Below, piece by piece: positions 1 through 11,600 of a stretch of 64,000 bases of DNA; positions within the stretch are counted from its first letter, which is position 1, and each line of letters starts with the position of its first letter. The DNA comes from Elysia chlorotica (Eukaryota > Mollusca > Gastropoda > Plakobranchidae). The notes beneath the pieces are model-generated. The model was given only the letters and a program-made list of their open reading frames with translations, had not been told where the DNA came from and did no database searches. Made by a program: the position numbers and the translations under genes. The stretch spans positions 503,210-567,209 of the forward strand of contig RQTK01000152.1 of NCBI GenBank assembly GCA_003991915.1, given 5' to 3'.

Positions 1-46
1 ATAATAATAATAATAATAATAGTAATAATAATAATAATAATAATAA
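1..46. repeat. (ATA)n microsatellite
   Basis: Trinucleotide ATA/TAA tract at the window edge, followed by about 270 bases with no recognisable coding content. It lies on the 3' side of the donor site of the eh1-protein exon, so it is probably intronic for that minus-strand gene. Confidence 0.85.
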
Positions 47-318
47 TTACACACTATTGGGATGGAGGTCATATTTTGAAAGTTAAATAGAAGAGTATGC
101 TAAGAAAATATAACAGAAAGCTCTGATGAAATTCGGGCTTTTTGCTTGTTACAAATTGAAAAAAAGAATCGGAACTACGAGCGTAGAATCTACTGTAGAA
201 TTCGTAGCAAAGAAAATGGCGTAGTTTATGTTTACATGCCGAAAAAAAAAATAGAGAATGGAGAGGGAAAGCTAAAAACAAAAGTGGAAAGGAAAAAAAA
301 CCCACAAAAGACACGAAC

Positions 319-817
319 CTTCAGAGAGCGCTCTCTCGTGGTGATCTTCCCTGGAGGACGGCGGAGATGGAACCCCTGACTCTGGGGAAGTTTGGAGACC
401 CTCCAGAGAGAGCGACAAGGGCGCCGAGCCCGGGTCTTCCCGCGATGGCTCGCCCAGAATGCTGGCGATGCTGTAGGAAGACATCCTAGACCTCCGGGCC
501 GCGGGTGGAGCGGCTGGGGATACACAGGCTGTGCTCACATTGACTGTCCGACATGGCGGAGGGCTGGCTGGACTCAGGCTTTCAATAGCACAAGGCGTTC
601 CGTGACAAGGGGATTTGGATAGGGGATAACTGTCAGCGTTGTTCCGGCCCTTTCGGGTGAGTTTTTGCTGAGATTCCGTGGGTAGACCTAAGCCTACATC
701 TGGCGGAGATGGTGCAAGGATGTCTGATCCACAAGACAGAGAAGGAGAAGAGGATGCTGGCGGAGTCTCACTCGCGCAATTGGAGTCTTTTCTGCTGCTC
801 CCGTAGGCTGCCTCCAT
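319..817 (-). CDS. First coding exon of an eh1-motif, Ser/Pro-rich transcriptional regulator (partial)
   Basis: An open frame of 166 codons plus one base. The start at 815-817 has a near-ideal Kozak context (CCAGCCATGG). The frame ends at a donor (GAAG|GTTCGT) at 318-317, so the gene continues off the left edge. The protein begins MEAAYGSSRKDS and is rich in Ser and Pro. Near residues 114-122 it carries SYSIASILG after a basic RRSR, which matches the eh1 motif by which homeobox, Fox and other repressors bind Groucho/TLE. Codon use and GC content stand well above the AT-rich surroundings. ARX and aristaless-type PRD homeobox proteins carry a comparable N-terminal SSYxIDSILG motif, so such a homeobox gene is a plausible guess, but no DNA-binding domain is in the window. 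Real exon: fairly sure. Family: unproven. Confidence 0.6.
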
Positions 818-1129
818 GGCTGGTGGAATCACTTTTCTCAGCCTTATGTCAAAAGCACTATCTTAGTACGGTAGCTTCATTTTAAAGATAAGTAGCTTAT
901 GCTCAATATCCGCGCGAAATAGCAAATTGTCCAGAGAGGAAGCTTTCAAGGCCAACTTTCAACACATGCAAGAATGTAAACTGAATTACCAATGTTGATT
1001 CAAACTAGATTCTATATGACATTACTGGTAGGTACATTTCTTTTTATCATTCTTGTTTGCACTAATCGAGAAGGTAGAACAGGTTTACCACAAGTGAAGT
1101 ACACAATGTCACAAGAATGAATGAATCGT

Positions 1130-1760
1130 GGAGGGTGTGTCCAGCAAGTCAGTTCGGAAGCAACGACTTTAGAAAAAAAAACAACAACAAAGCGGAATCC
1201 TGTAAGCTTGCTGGCTCTAGCGTTTGACAGCTGGTCGTCTCAGCGTCATAAGTTTTATAACGTGGGTGGCTGATAATAATGTCGCTTCTCTGTGGCTCGA
1301 CGTCCGCAGCCCAGCCCAAGTCTCAGGATGCCGTATACCGATAATTAGCCAGTGGCTTGTGGGCGAGACACGCGTGAAGGAGTCGGTTTCAAATTGAGTT
1401 GTAGAGCTGACTAGCTGAGGAGAATGTGGGTTTAGCTATGTTTGTGGGGTGGGGATCATTGGAGAAGTCAATCACTCGTCGACGGGATGAATACACCATG
1501 AGGTCGATTGATAAAAGAAAAGGAGCGTTTGCTTCAAGCTGATTGGTCAGCGACAAACCTAAAACTAGAGGGTTATCCAATCAACCAGCCCCACGGTAAT
1601 CATAGGACAGGAGCGGGGCAGGCCAGCGCGCACTATCGGCGGGCAGCGCAAGTGTCAGTCCCACCCGAGTGGGCAGGCGCAACGCCGGTGGGCGGGGCCA
1701 AGTCCCCAATTCAATAAGTCGGATTGTCAAAAGCTCTGCCTGTGTGTTTGACGGCTGGGT
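1130..1760 (-). promoter_or_regulatory. Probable promoter and 5' region of the eh1-protein gene
   Basis: GC- and CpG-rich stretch upstream of the minus-strand exon at 815. On the minus strand it shows a TATA-like TATAAAA at 1259-1253, about 440 bases before the ATG. Farther upstream are two NF-Y-type CCAAT boxes (the ATTGGTCAG block near 1540 and CCAATCA near 1576) and a GC box (GTGGGCGGGGCC) near 1689. Open frames seen here on both strands are explained by high GC content. The transcription start is inferred. Confidence 0.45.
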
Positions 1761-2640
1761 AAAAAGACTATGAAACACAAAGAACTTCTGAGTGCCGAAC
1801 TGACGCATTTGAAAATTAATCAGACTTGAATTGCCAAGGTGATTAAGTTTGAAGCGATGTTGAACTGTAAAATATCGCCACTAATAGCTATGCTTCTTTT
1901 ACTTTACCCTGGTTATGAATGAAACTTAATCTCTTTATTTCTTCTAGCATTTGAGCTTCCTATCGAAAAAGCCAGATGGGCAAACATAGATTTTTTAGAA
2001 AGGATATGTCTTTCCATGAGAATGTAGGCCTTCAACTATGAGGTGAATAGAACTGATTAAAACTTTCTCGTATAATTATTATCAAATTTGTCGACTGGAG
2101 GCAGTTGCTAATTGCCTCCCCTTCCTCCTTTTTTCGCTAAGGAATAAAAACGACAAAGACAAACAAAAGCGAAAAGAAACAAAAAACAAAAAACAAAAAA
2201 CAAAAAAAAACAAAAAAAAAGGAAAGAAAGAAAGAAAATCAAGAGTAGCCAAACACACTTAAGACAACAGCTTTGGCAATTTTATTGTACAACAGTTCAT
2301 TTTGATCTTCCTGAAACTATGTGATATGATTATTATTGCACTACCGGTATGTTTCACAACCCACTGTATTTTTATTTTTTTCCATTGTTTATTTTATGTG
2401 ATTTTTTTCTGTTTGATAACCTCTTAAAATTTTATTGTATCTTTCTGTTGTGTATGACCATTATTTATTATTTTCATTGGGTTTTTTTTGTTTTGTTTCT
2501 TTGTATTTTTTATTATGACTATTTTATGAATTAATTTATTATTACAGTTGGGCCTTAGATCCCTTTTTGGTCTATTTCATTTTTTAACCTTTTTCTTTAA
2601 TAGTTTGATGCAGTTATACGTTAACTGGAGAGAGCGAATC
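1761..2640. other. Non-coding, AT-rich, no gene seen
   Basis: A and T homopolymer runs (A-rich near 2160-2240, T-rich near 2350-2600) with no ORF, splice-bounded exon or RNA gene recognised. Confidence 0.6.
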
Positions 2641-2689
2641 TCTCCCAGTTTAGCGTCTCTTAAGTCTAAAAAAGGGTCCTATACAGCGA

Positions 2690-2775
2690 TGGGACCTCAG
2701 GGCGAGGCACTCGGGACTTGATCGATCACATGATACTGGCGCCGACCCAAACAGTAGGCGTCTACAGTGGGCCTC
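2690..2775 (+). repeat. Dispersed repeat copy (family with 4957 and 23843 copies)
   Basis: Contains CGGGACTTG, a short spacer, CGATCACAT, then TGGCGCCGACCCAA. The same order of words occurs at about 23843-23960 (CGGGACTTGGCCGATCACAT, then TGACACCAACTCAACC). The second half recurs near 4957 (TGACACCGACCCAACCAGTA). The three diverged copies look like an old SINE or other non-autonomous element. Confidence 0.5.
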
Positions 2776-2817
2776 GAACCACAGAACATTTGCATAGGAA
2801 GCACTTGCTTTAACCAC

Positions 2818-2819
<2 letters not shown>

Positions 2820-2859
<40 letters not shown>
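2820..2859. repeat. (GA)n microsatellite
   Basis: About 20 uninterrupted GA units immediately before a tRNA-like SINE head. Confidence 0.9.
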
Positions 2860-2864
<5 letters not shown>

Positions 2865-2867
2865 ACT

Positions 2868-2950
2868 GGATAAGTCGGCAGCTTGGTAGCGCCACGTTGG
2901 AAGCGTCGGCCTTGGGTGCAGGGGTTCGAATCTCGCTCAGCCACCTCGCT
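2868..2950 (+). mobile_element. tRNA-derived SINE-like sequence
   Basis: Has an RNA polymerase III A-box-like CGGCAGCTTGGTAGCGCC near 2877-2894 and, about 40 bases on, a B-box GGTTCGAATCTC near 2923. This is the spacing of a tRNA-derived SINE head. No clean acceptor or T-arm pairing is visible, so it is not called as a functional tRNA gene. Element length and tail are not resolved. Confidence 0.5.
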
Positions 2951-3009
2951 TACTTGCGTACATTTTTCATAGCGACTTCCTATACACATCTTTTTTTCCA
3001 CCACGTATA

Positions 3010-4370
3010 TGTGCTCTTACCAATACTGTAGCTATAATCTAATTTTATTCTGTATGTTAAAAGTGTTTAAAACGTCATTATTTTTATATTTCTTTTTTTT
3101 TTTTACTCAAGAAATGAACAGCAGCTTCATTATCTTTACATTTATAGTTGTCACAATATATTTTCGACTGTCTTTGAAAGAATGGTACATGTACTAATTT
3201 CCTACAGGGATGAATAAAGTTGGTTTTCTGTATTCTCTATTGAGATCTGTGAGGCTTTACAGTGGGAGAGAGCTTGGTTTTCTCCAACAAGAGGTACCAT
3301 ATCACTAAGGCTCTACCAAGGTTTTAACTAGGACCCACACTACTAAGCTTTAAATCTGGTCATAGCCAGCCATGAATTAAACATAATTAAAGACACCTGA
3401 CTCCATTGAGGTACTTGACCCACGGAACAGGAAACGATATATTCATGTACAATTGTACATTATCATGTATTGTTTGGGATTCGACCCACAGGTGGTTCAA
3501 TTGAACAAGTGACTGACCTCCTGAAGGCAAAACCTGGAAGTCTTGCTGGGTGATTGTGTGGTAGCTAAAATAGGATCATGACATTATCAGGACAAAAACT
3601 TGACAAGGTCACAGTAGCACTGCTTTGAAATTTGGATCAGCTGGTTTTAAAAGAAGTCTAGGGTAATGTTTGTACATGTGTCTTCATTGTTATGAAAGGT
3701 TCTGCAGTTCCTAGTTTGATTTTTGTTTTGTTTTCGATCATATAATTATAAAAGTATTCTAAAGGGCTCTTTGTAAACACAGGACTGTTACATTTGCTAT
3801 TAAAAATTAAACCCATGACGTTAACAGAGGTTTTACTGGTCAGGTCGGTGTCAATATAATGTGATCGGCTGATACAGGAGTCCTGATATCCCTGCACTGC
3901 CTAGTGTGTGGCAGCAAATACAATTGTCACACATACGCCTTGACACTCGTCGCCGTATAGAATCCTCTTTAAGAATCAAGGAGGCGTAAAACTTGAGCGA
4001 GATTTTCTCCTACAAATTTAATACATAAAATCAATCATGTGAACCGATCTGGCTTAAGTGGTAGTGCGCGCGCCATCAAATCACGCGATCCGTGCTTTGT
4101 CCCGCGATCACTTAGGTAAGAGAAATAAATTGTCTTATTCGTCCCCTACTGGCTGGGTTTGTATCAGCACAATGCATGATGTGACCGGCTGAGATAGAAG
4201 TTCTGGTATCGTCGCTCTCTCTTTGTATGACATCAAAATTATCAGACTTCATAAATCCTAGGACCCTTCACCCTATAGGGGAGGCTAGGAGTAGCAGAGT
4301 GCATAGGTTTTCCTAATCAAATCACGCATTGAAAGAGATCATGGTCACGGTGAAGACCTTTTTGTTAAAT
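3010..4370. other. Non-coding stretch with diverged SINE-like pieces
   Basis: No gene. A block reading ATGTGAYCGGCTGA followed by GGAGT/AGAAGT and CTGRTATC occurs at about 3857-3890 and again at about 4177-4212. A tRNA A-box-like TGGCTTAAGTGGTAGTGCGC lies near 4050. These look like old, fragmented repeats. Confidence 0.4.
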
Positions 4371-5739
4371 TAATTACATGTATTGAAGTTGAATGAGTGA
4401 GCTACTCAGTTGTATCCAGGTGGCTAGGATGTGCCAGCAGATCACGTTATGCACAATCTGTTTTATGCAGTTTTGGTGCTTAGCAATCGTTGGTCCAAGT
4501 ACGTCGGCTTTATTGGTAGATACTGCCTGGAAAAAAATGGTACATGTACATTTATTGCGCATGGATGCTTGTATTAGTTTTATTTGAATGTTTATTAAAC
4601 TGTTATCCCTTGTTGGTGTGATCGCACAAAAGCTCACCCCCCGCTTCAAACTATGTTTTACTTCTTCACCGACATGGTTTATTTTCTATACAGCTGCAAA
4701 CACTCTCGTATGTTAATCTACAGGTCGACTTTTGCATGGCGCCCGAGTTGAATTCGTTTCATTAGGTCCAGCGACAGAAGCAAGGGCAATGCTGCATTTT
4801 GGAAGGGTTCCAAGAGTAATGTCTGAAAACTTTACGACCTGCCACACAGAGACATTGCGTGGGAAAATGGATTCCTGTCTTAGCCGGCCACGTTACACAT
4901 GTACTGGCAATATAGCCTATATAGTGCTGACGTTGGGCGTTAAACCAACTCGTGAACTGACACCGACCCAACCAGTACCCGGTACGGGACGAAATTGGAC
5001 AAATACATTTTTGACCGATTGTAGGTTTCAAACTGGAGGTGAAATATTCGGCAGTCAACCAAAATGTGGCTAATGGACAACTGTAAGTCGCGGCATTGTG
5101 GATTACACTACGAACAACGAAATAGTGGCACGATTGTGAAGACTTTTGGTATTTTGTGATAACGAAAATAGAATTATTTATGGGCTGAAGTTGCTAAGGT
5201 AATAGCAGACTCTCTCTAATCGCTAGTTAAGTGTCTATTGATTAAAAAAAATTTCAAACCCTGTGTAGGACAGCTTTCAACGTATGTATACTATGTAACG
5301 CAGATTTTGGGCGCTATCTGGTTGTTCCCATAACTAGTAAAGGTTTGGGGTAGAAAAGAAGCGACAATAATATAACGGAACAATACAAGAACGCAGTATA
5401 GATATGACGCTTATTTTAACTAGACCATCGGTTCTAGTAAGTTGAAAATTGGCAATTTTATGGACCAGTAACCAAAATCTAAACAATCGCAATTTATAAA
5501 AACAATAATAACAGTTGTTGGAAAAGAAACTAAATATGTGCAGGGGTCGGAAAGGGAGGAGACAGCACAGTTGGTGTTGGGAGAGGAGAGAAGGCTGCAA
5601 ACGTCACGGTAATCTGGTTTTCCTAGAGCAGCCCATGTGCACACACGTATTGCAGTTTAGGACAGCTTCCCAGCGCCTGGAGAGGCGTTAGTGCTGATCC
5701 AACTCTCTCAGCTTGACCCGAAATCCCCCACTCCCAAAA

Positions 5740-5776
<37 letters not shown>

Positions 5777-8510
5777 ACACACGCACACACACAAATTAAT
5801 ACCTGGACACGGTTCTTGAGGTAGCGCAACAAACAGACGACATGGGTTGAAATTAACAGGCGTTTATTCATAAGAATTCTACAAATCCACCCAGTCGTGT
5901 CAGATTTGTTTATGCTGAGAGTTATTCGCCCCTGTGCCGTGAACTTTGTCGTCTCGTCTTTACTTAATGTGGGAAACGTTAACCGCGCTGGCCGCAAATT
6001 GAGTTAAGTTGGTCGTGTCATCTTGTCAACACAAAAAGTCATAATTCTACTATGTTTTCTTTCTAGAGAGGGATTATTTTGTTTTAAGAGCTCGTCGCAG
6101 ATTTATCGATGCCGCCCAGGCAGCACTTAAGCTGAGCTGTTGGCCAGCTCTCCCTAATGGTATAGACCCGACAGTTCACTTGGCCAGAACTAAGTGCTTT
6201 CTAAGACGTACCCAACACTAACCGGTGGTAATTACTTTTAGTTGTAACTTACGAACCGTACAATAAAAAATGGAACATTATTTTGTAATTGTCGGTAAAA
6301 CTGTCATTTTACTAAAGGCTTCCATTTGGCACATTGCGCAAAAAATGTACAGATCACATATTTGTTTTGACAGTCCATGTACCAGAAAATACCACTAAGG
6401 AAGGCTAGAGCGTGAAAGGGTATGGAGTTCACATATTACAGAGAAAAGGGTGGAAAGATAAACATTTGCACACATTGCATTGCTTTCTTTTTTGTTCTAG
6501 AAATGTTGGTGCCTTTTCCATAGATAACCTTTGTTATAACTTTTGGTGATAGGCATACTCATACAGCATCATGTTACAAATATTCACTTAAAATACATTT
6601 TTTATCTTTCAATGATAGGAACAGTATGATGTTCAATATTTGTTGGTCACACATCCTTTTCTGGAACATGGGAACTCGCCAAGTCTTAAAATCATACGTT
6701 TCATTGACCAATCGCTGTCAGATTTTGTCATGTCCTCTAACTTTATTTTATTCCTTTGTTTAAGGAAAACCCTTGCGATGATCCCAATCGAGAAGCAAAA
6801 AGAATGTATTATAAGGACACGATAAAATTTACTTCAATGCTTATGACTTTTTTTTTAATATTCACGACCCCTTGGTACCAAATACGTAATTGTTAGCATA
6901 GAGGCCTACGTGGAATTCAAACTGCTATATGTAAACCCTGTTCTATTACATCTATACCTAATGTCAGTGTTCACACTGCATAACCATCGAGTGTCAGAAC
7001 AGGTGCAATAACGTATGTCGTGTTGGCATATTGCCTTTTTCACCTAATAAACTCAAGGCGCTAACCGAATCCAAGAGTTAGATGGCTGTGTATGTATTAC
7101 TTTTGTTATGTTAGCATATCATAGATTTATTCTGTGCGAGAGCAAACAACGACAGTGGCGAAACGAGGTCAGAAGAACCATATGGCAGCAGGGCGCTGGT
7201 TCCCACAGAGGGAGGAAAACAACTCAAATGTCACTCGCTCTCACCGTGACCAGAGGAAACCCGAAGAGTGTGTGACACCCCCTTGTGCCGTGCTTCTGCC
7301 TATTTGTCCCTCAGCTTATCTGACCCCCTCGCCACGCAGTGGCTGCTAGCTGTAATCGAAGATAATTCGTTTTATTCATAATATTTATACTCACACTCTC
7401 GGCTGGGCAGTCTGTGGACATGAGTTAATTTATACATTGGAGAACTTTTGCTCATTATTGTGAGCTGCTATGTTTGCGGGCCTATCAATTAGCGAGAATT
7501 GAAGGTGGTAATGACCATGTATGTCAATGAGAAAACAATTAGTTTTTTTCACTAATTGCATGTGCGTAATCAAGATAACTGACAACATCTTTTTCTGCGG
7601 TATCTGTATATACTTTTTCTTTTGTTTAATTATATACTGTACAGTTGTACATGAGAACTAATTACTTACTAAACTGACAGTTAATTTCACAAGGGGGTTG
7701 AACAAAACACATTTCATAGAACCGGTAAGAACTATGCCTTCATTCCCCAGTTTTAAATCAAAATAGAGCGTTATCTGGCTCGCACTCTAAAATGACCCTC
7801 TAATCATAAATAACGTTCTCTACAGCCCCGCTATTGCTTTTATCGCCTATTGTGATATTGCTCAATAATGGGCAAAACTATAATTTTCACCTTTGGCTCT
7901 CTGTGAACTATCCAACCTAATAAGGACCAATGAATGGCCTATCGAGTATTGGCACCTCATTCGAGGAGAGACTCAGCGAGAGGCTTCAGGTGAACTCTCC
8001 TATGCTGCCGCCATCAACTCACAGGGTAGTGAGCTCACTATTCAACATTGTTATTACACGATCGTATCAAGCCTGATCTAAAATATTTATATGCGATACA
8101 GTTGGCTAATCATTAATATATGTTCTTCTACATACGTGTCGCACACACGTTTGCTTCCCGCAGCAGACCTGGTCCAGTTATCAGAGCACGATCAAAGGCA
8201 ATCGATAACAGATGTCCCATTTTAAATGTAGAGCTTGTTTCGTTGAATTCTGCTCCTACAGGTATTGGCTCGGCGAGAATACGACATCATAATTATATCG
8301 TTTTTATCACTTTACTGCGTTCTTTAAGAATATTACTGAAAAGGGTTATTTTTGTGAGCGTATATAACATAAAAACGTTCAATGTGAAAGAAAAAGATTT
8401 TTAAAAAAAATGAACGTGCTTGAAAAAAATCGAACGAAGGACGTTGAGGAGTCATGCACTAACCTATCCTACTTTAAAAAATTCTATTATTATTTGAGTT
8501 AAGTTCTTTC
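4371..8510. other. Gene-free intergenic sequence
   Basis: No exon with supporting splice sites or a recognisable protein was found. The longer open frames (4732-5073 plus, 5623-5997 minus, 7134-7349 plus) show no family resemblance. The first of these overlaps the dispersed repeat near 4957, and the second overlaps an AC microsatellite. Confidence 0.5.
5741..5793. repeat. (AC)n microsatellite, interrupted
   Basis: AC dinucleotide tract with TC and GC interruptions, followed by AT-rich sequence. Confidence 0.85.
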
Positions 8511-8513
8511 TCT

Positions 8514-8688
<175 letters not shown>

Positions 8689-8699
8689 CAAGCACGCAG

Positions 8700-11600
8700 C
8701 TCACATCCAATGAACTGCCAAACGCACGCGCTGCCTCCCACTTGACCCCCTCCACTCCCCACCCTGTCTTCTCTGTGTTTCTCCCCCTAGCACAATACCT
8801 CCCTTTCCTACACCCACCCTTTCTCCTTCAGCCCTAGCCAGATTCCTGGACCGCAGAAATTGTTAAATGAATAACATCATTTATCAGGTGGTCAAGGAAT
8901 TATCTCCAATTCATACAGTCCCTTTGTCTGAGTCCTTTCCTGCGACCAAAATCCGTTTAATAAGCTGACAAGCGGGCCTGCGCCTCTATTAGCGGCCTCT
9001 ATTGTATGTCAACTGCCGGCGGTGGCCTGCGCTAATTTCAGCACGCAGTGAGTTCGATGCTCGCAGGGGCACGACTGGCGAAATTCATTTAGCAGTGTTA
9101 CGTCATGCAGTAAATACCAGTCCTAACTAGCTGAAAATGTAACTTTGATTTGTTTTGTCACTTAAGTTTCGTCTTAAATAACCCGATAATCTATTTGGAT
9201 GTACATCTCACATGGACGCAGGTATTATTACCGTTCGAATTGTTCTTCTTTAAAGACAATAACAATGTTAATAATTTTTCCTATCGTCAATAAATTTATC
9301 CCTAGTATTCATTTCCTACCCAACTCTAATTTCTCCCCATGTGCACGAACATCATAGTTATTATGGACAAGAGTATGATTATTAAACTATGCAACCTAAA
9401 CGTTCTGTTTGCCATCAATTAAAACACACCAGATAACTGACTGCTGACCAGAAATACATCTACGTCAAAGGAATTGTATGGTGTCCCCTTACTTTAATTT
9501 TTTCTAAAGAGGAGGTCGGAAAAAAGAATACAATAATTTATACAGAAAAGAAATATATGACATAGCGTATAATCCATATTGAAGAGGCACAATTTAGTCT
9601 ATATTTTGAAGATAAATTAAAACAAAGCCACGTAATGGTGTTGTGGCGTATGTAGTGTTATGCGCTGTTTATTTAATCGACACATTGATATAGTGTAATA
9701 ATCTACACTTATATTTTTAAACATTTAGAATACTCTCACTCCATTGATATGTCCGAAATAAATATTAGGCGCAGTTAAACAATGAGCGTGTTATATATTT
9801 CATATTATTCAAGAGATGACTCTTTGCACCGTCGCCGTCCCCATACCCATCCCTGCTTATAAAAAATTCGCGCGCGTATTTTGGAGGCACATAATCATAT
9901 TATCTTATTGTTTAAATACATCGTATAATGCCACTGAAATCTCAAATGGGTTTTCAAATTACTTTTGAATTGTACAATTCTAAGTGATATAACTGTCGAT
10001 GGTGAAAGTGGCAATGCTACTATAATCAGCACCATACGAGAGCCGAGGTGGAGGTAAAAAGAAAAAGGAAAACATAATTGCAGTATATAATACATTCAAA
10101 TTAAAACAAAATGGTTCAAAACTATAGGAAAAAATAAAAGGAAAAAAAGAAGAAGAATCAAAGCACTTTTAAAATTTGGCACATCTTCCATTTTCAAAAC
10201 CAAATAGTTTATCATTATTACAATGCCATGCTTTGGCAATGACTTTTCCTTTTCAATCACCAGTCTTCTCGTGGAATTCAGAAGATCAAATTTCGGCTAG
10301 CTTTTGAAATTCACATAAAAAGTCTTGTACCTCCAACCCTTCTCACCCACAATCAACAGAATTAGATATAATGCTTTGGGGGAAAAATGGCTTGAGTGAA
10401 TAACACAGCTTGAATGTCCAACTCATAAACGTACACGACACCCCGCTGGAATTGACTAAATCACTATACTATCATGAAATCTGCGCTGGCAACATGCCCT
10501 CCGCTTTACGTAGTACTTATTAGATTGGTTCTATTAGATCTTTTATGAGTTATTGTTGTGGTTTTTCGCTAAAGACCATATTGGTGTATTAACAATAAAG
10601 CCATTCTCCGATTGCCAGCGGAGAATTAAAAAAAGGCGGGGGGTGGGGGTCTGAAACCAACAATCGAGTGTTCTAGCCACTAGCCATTCGCCAGTAGCCA
10701 GTAATAGTCTCATACCACCGAGTCATTACAAGGCGGGGACCTCCAGCCAGGAAGAATAAAAATGAAGTTACGCTTGTAATAACATTATTGCATCGCTGGC
10801 GGACTAGCTGACAATAGGCGCTGATCAGAAAGCAATAGAGCGATGGCAAAGATTAATATAATATTCGATCATTAACGGCTCATTTGATCGTGATAATCGA
10901 GTACAGAAGAAGGGGGTGGGGGTTATAAGGGAGGGGGTGAGTGTTGATGTGGAGTTTTTAGAATTGTGTGTGTGTGTGTGTGTGAATGGAAAGAAAAGGT
11001 GTCCAAAATGATGGTTGAGTCCAAGCCTGACCAATATCCACTGTGGCCGCAGGGAGTCGGGCTGTGGCTGCAGGCCCTGCTGAGCTGACCACTGGGGCTG
11101 ACCGCTGGTGCTAATTGTTGGTCTTGTTGCCATCCTTTGAGCTCAGCACAGACTGTTGTGCCAGTACATTAGAGAGTCTGTAGACAGCGTGTAAACGACT
11201 GGTCATTGGGTTTTAGAAGATCAGACCATCATGTTTTTACGCGATACGGATTGATCTCATGGCCAGCTAAAATTGTGCAGTTAGAAATGCTACATAGTTA
11301 TGAACGGGAGAAACGCAAAACTAACAGATCATCGTTATTGTTATTTTGTTTTGTTTTGTTTGGACTTGGTTTTAATCGTCACTTTTTTTTTCGTTCTGAG
11401 GGGGAGTAAACGACAACTGATCTAACAAAATTTAATGCACTATTAGTGTATTCAATAACAGATCAATGTAAACCTCGTTTTTTAACCCATTTTGTTTCCC
11501 CAGCAAGCAATTAAGAAACCTTTTTTTATTCTACTTATTCTGCCCAATGTTAGTAACAATGACTTCCCCGTTTTATTAAAGCATTACATGTGTTGATAAA

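Noticed and set aside
1508..1717. Plus-strand open frame of 69 codons
   Set aside because: It lies in the GC-rich promoter of the minus-strand gene. It has no family resemblance, and GC content alone keeps the frame open.
2868..2950. Possible functional tRNA gene
   Set aside because: A- and B-box words are present, but acceptor and T-arm stems do not pair well, so a tRNA-derived SINE is more likely.
4732..5073. Overlapping open frames on both strands
   Set aside because: They coincide with a dispersed repeat (copy near 4957) and show no protein features.
7134..7349. 71-codon plus-strand frame
   Set aside because: No domain, no flanking splice sites, no similarity I recognise.
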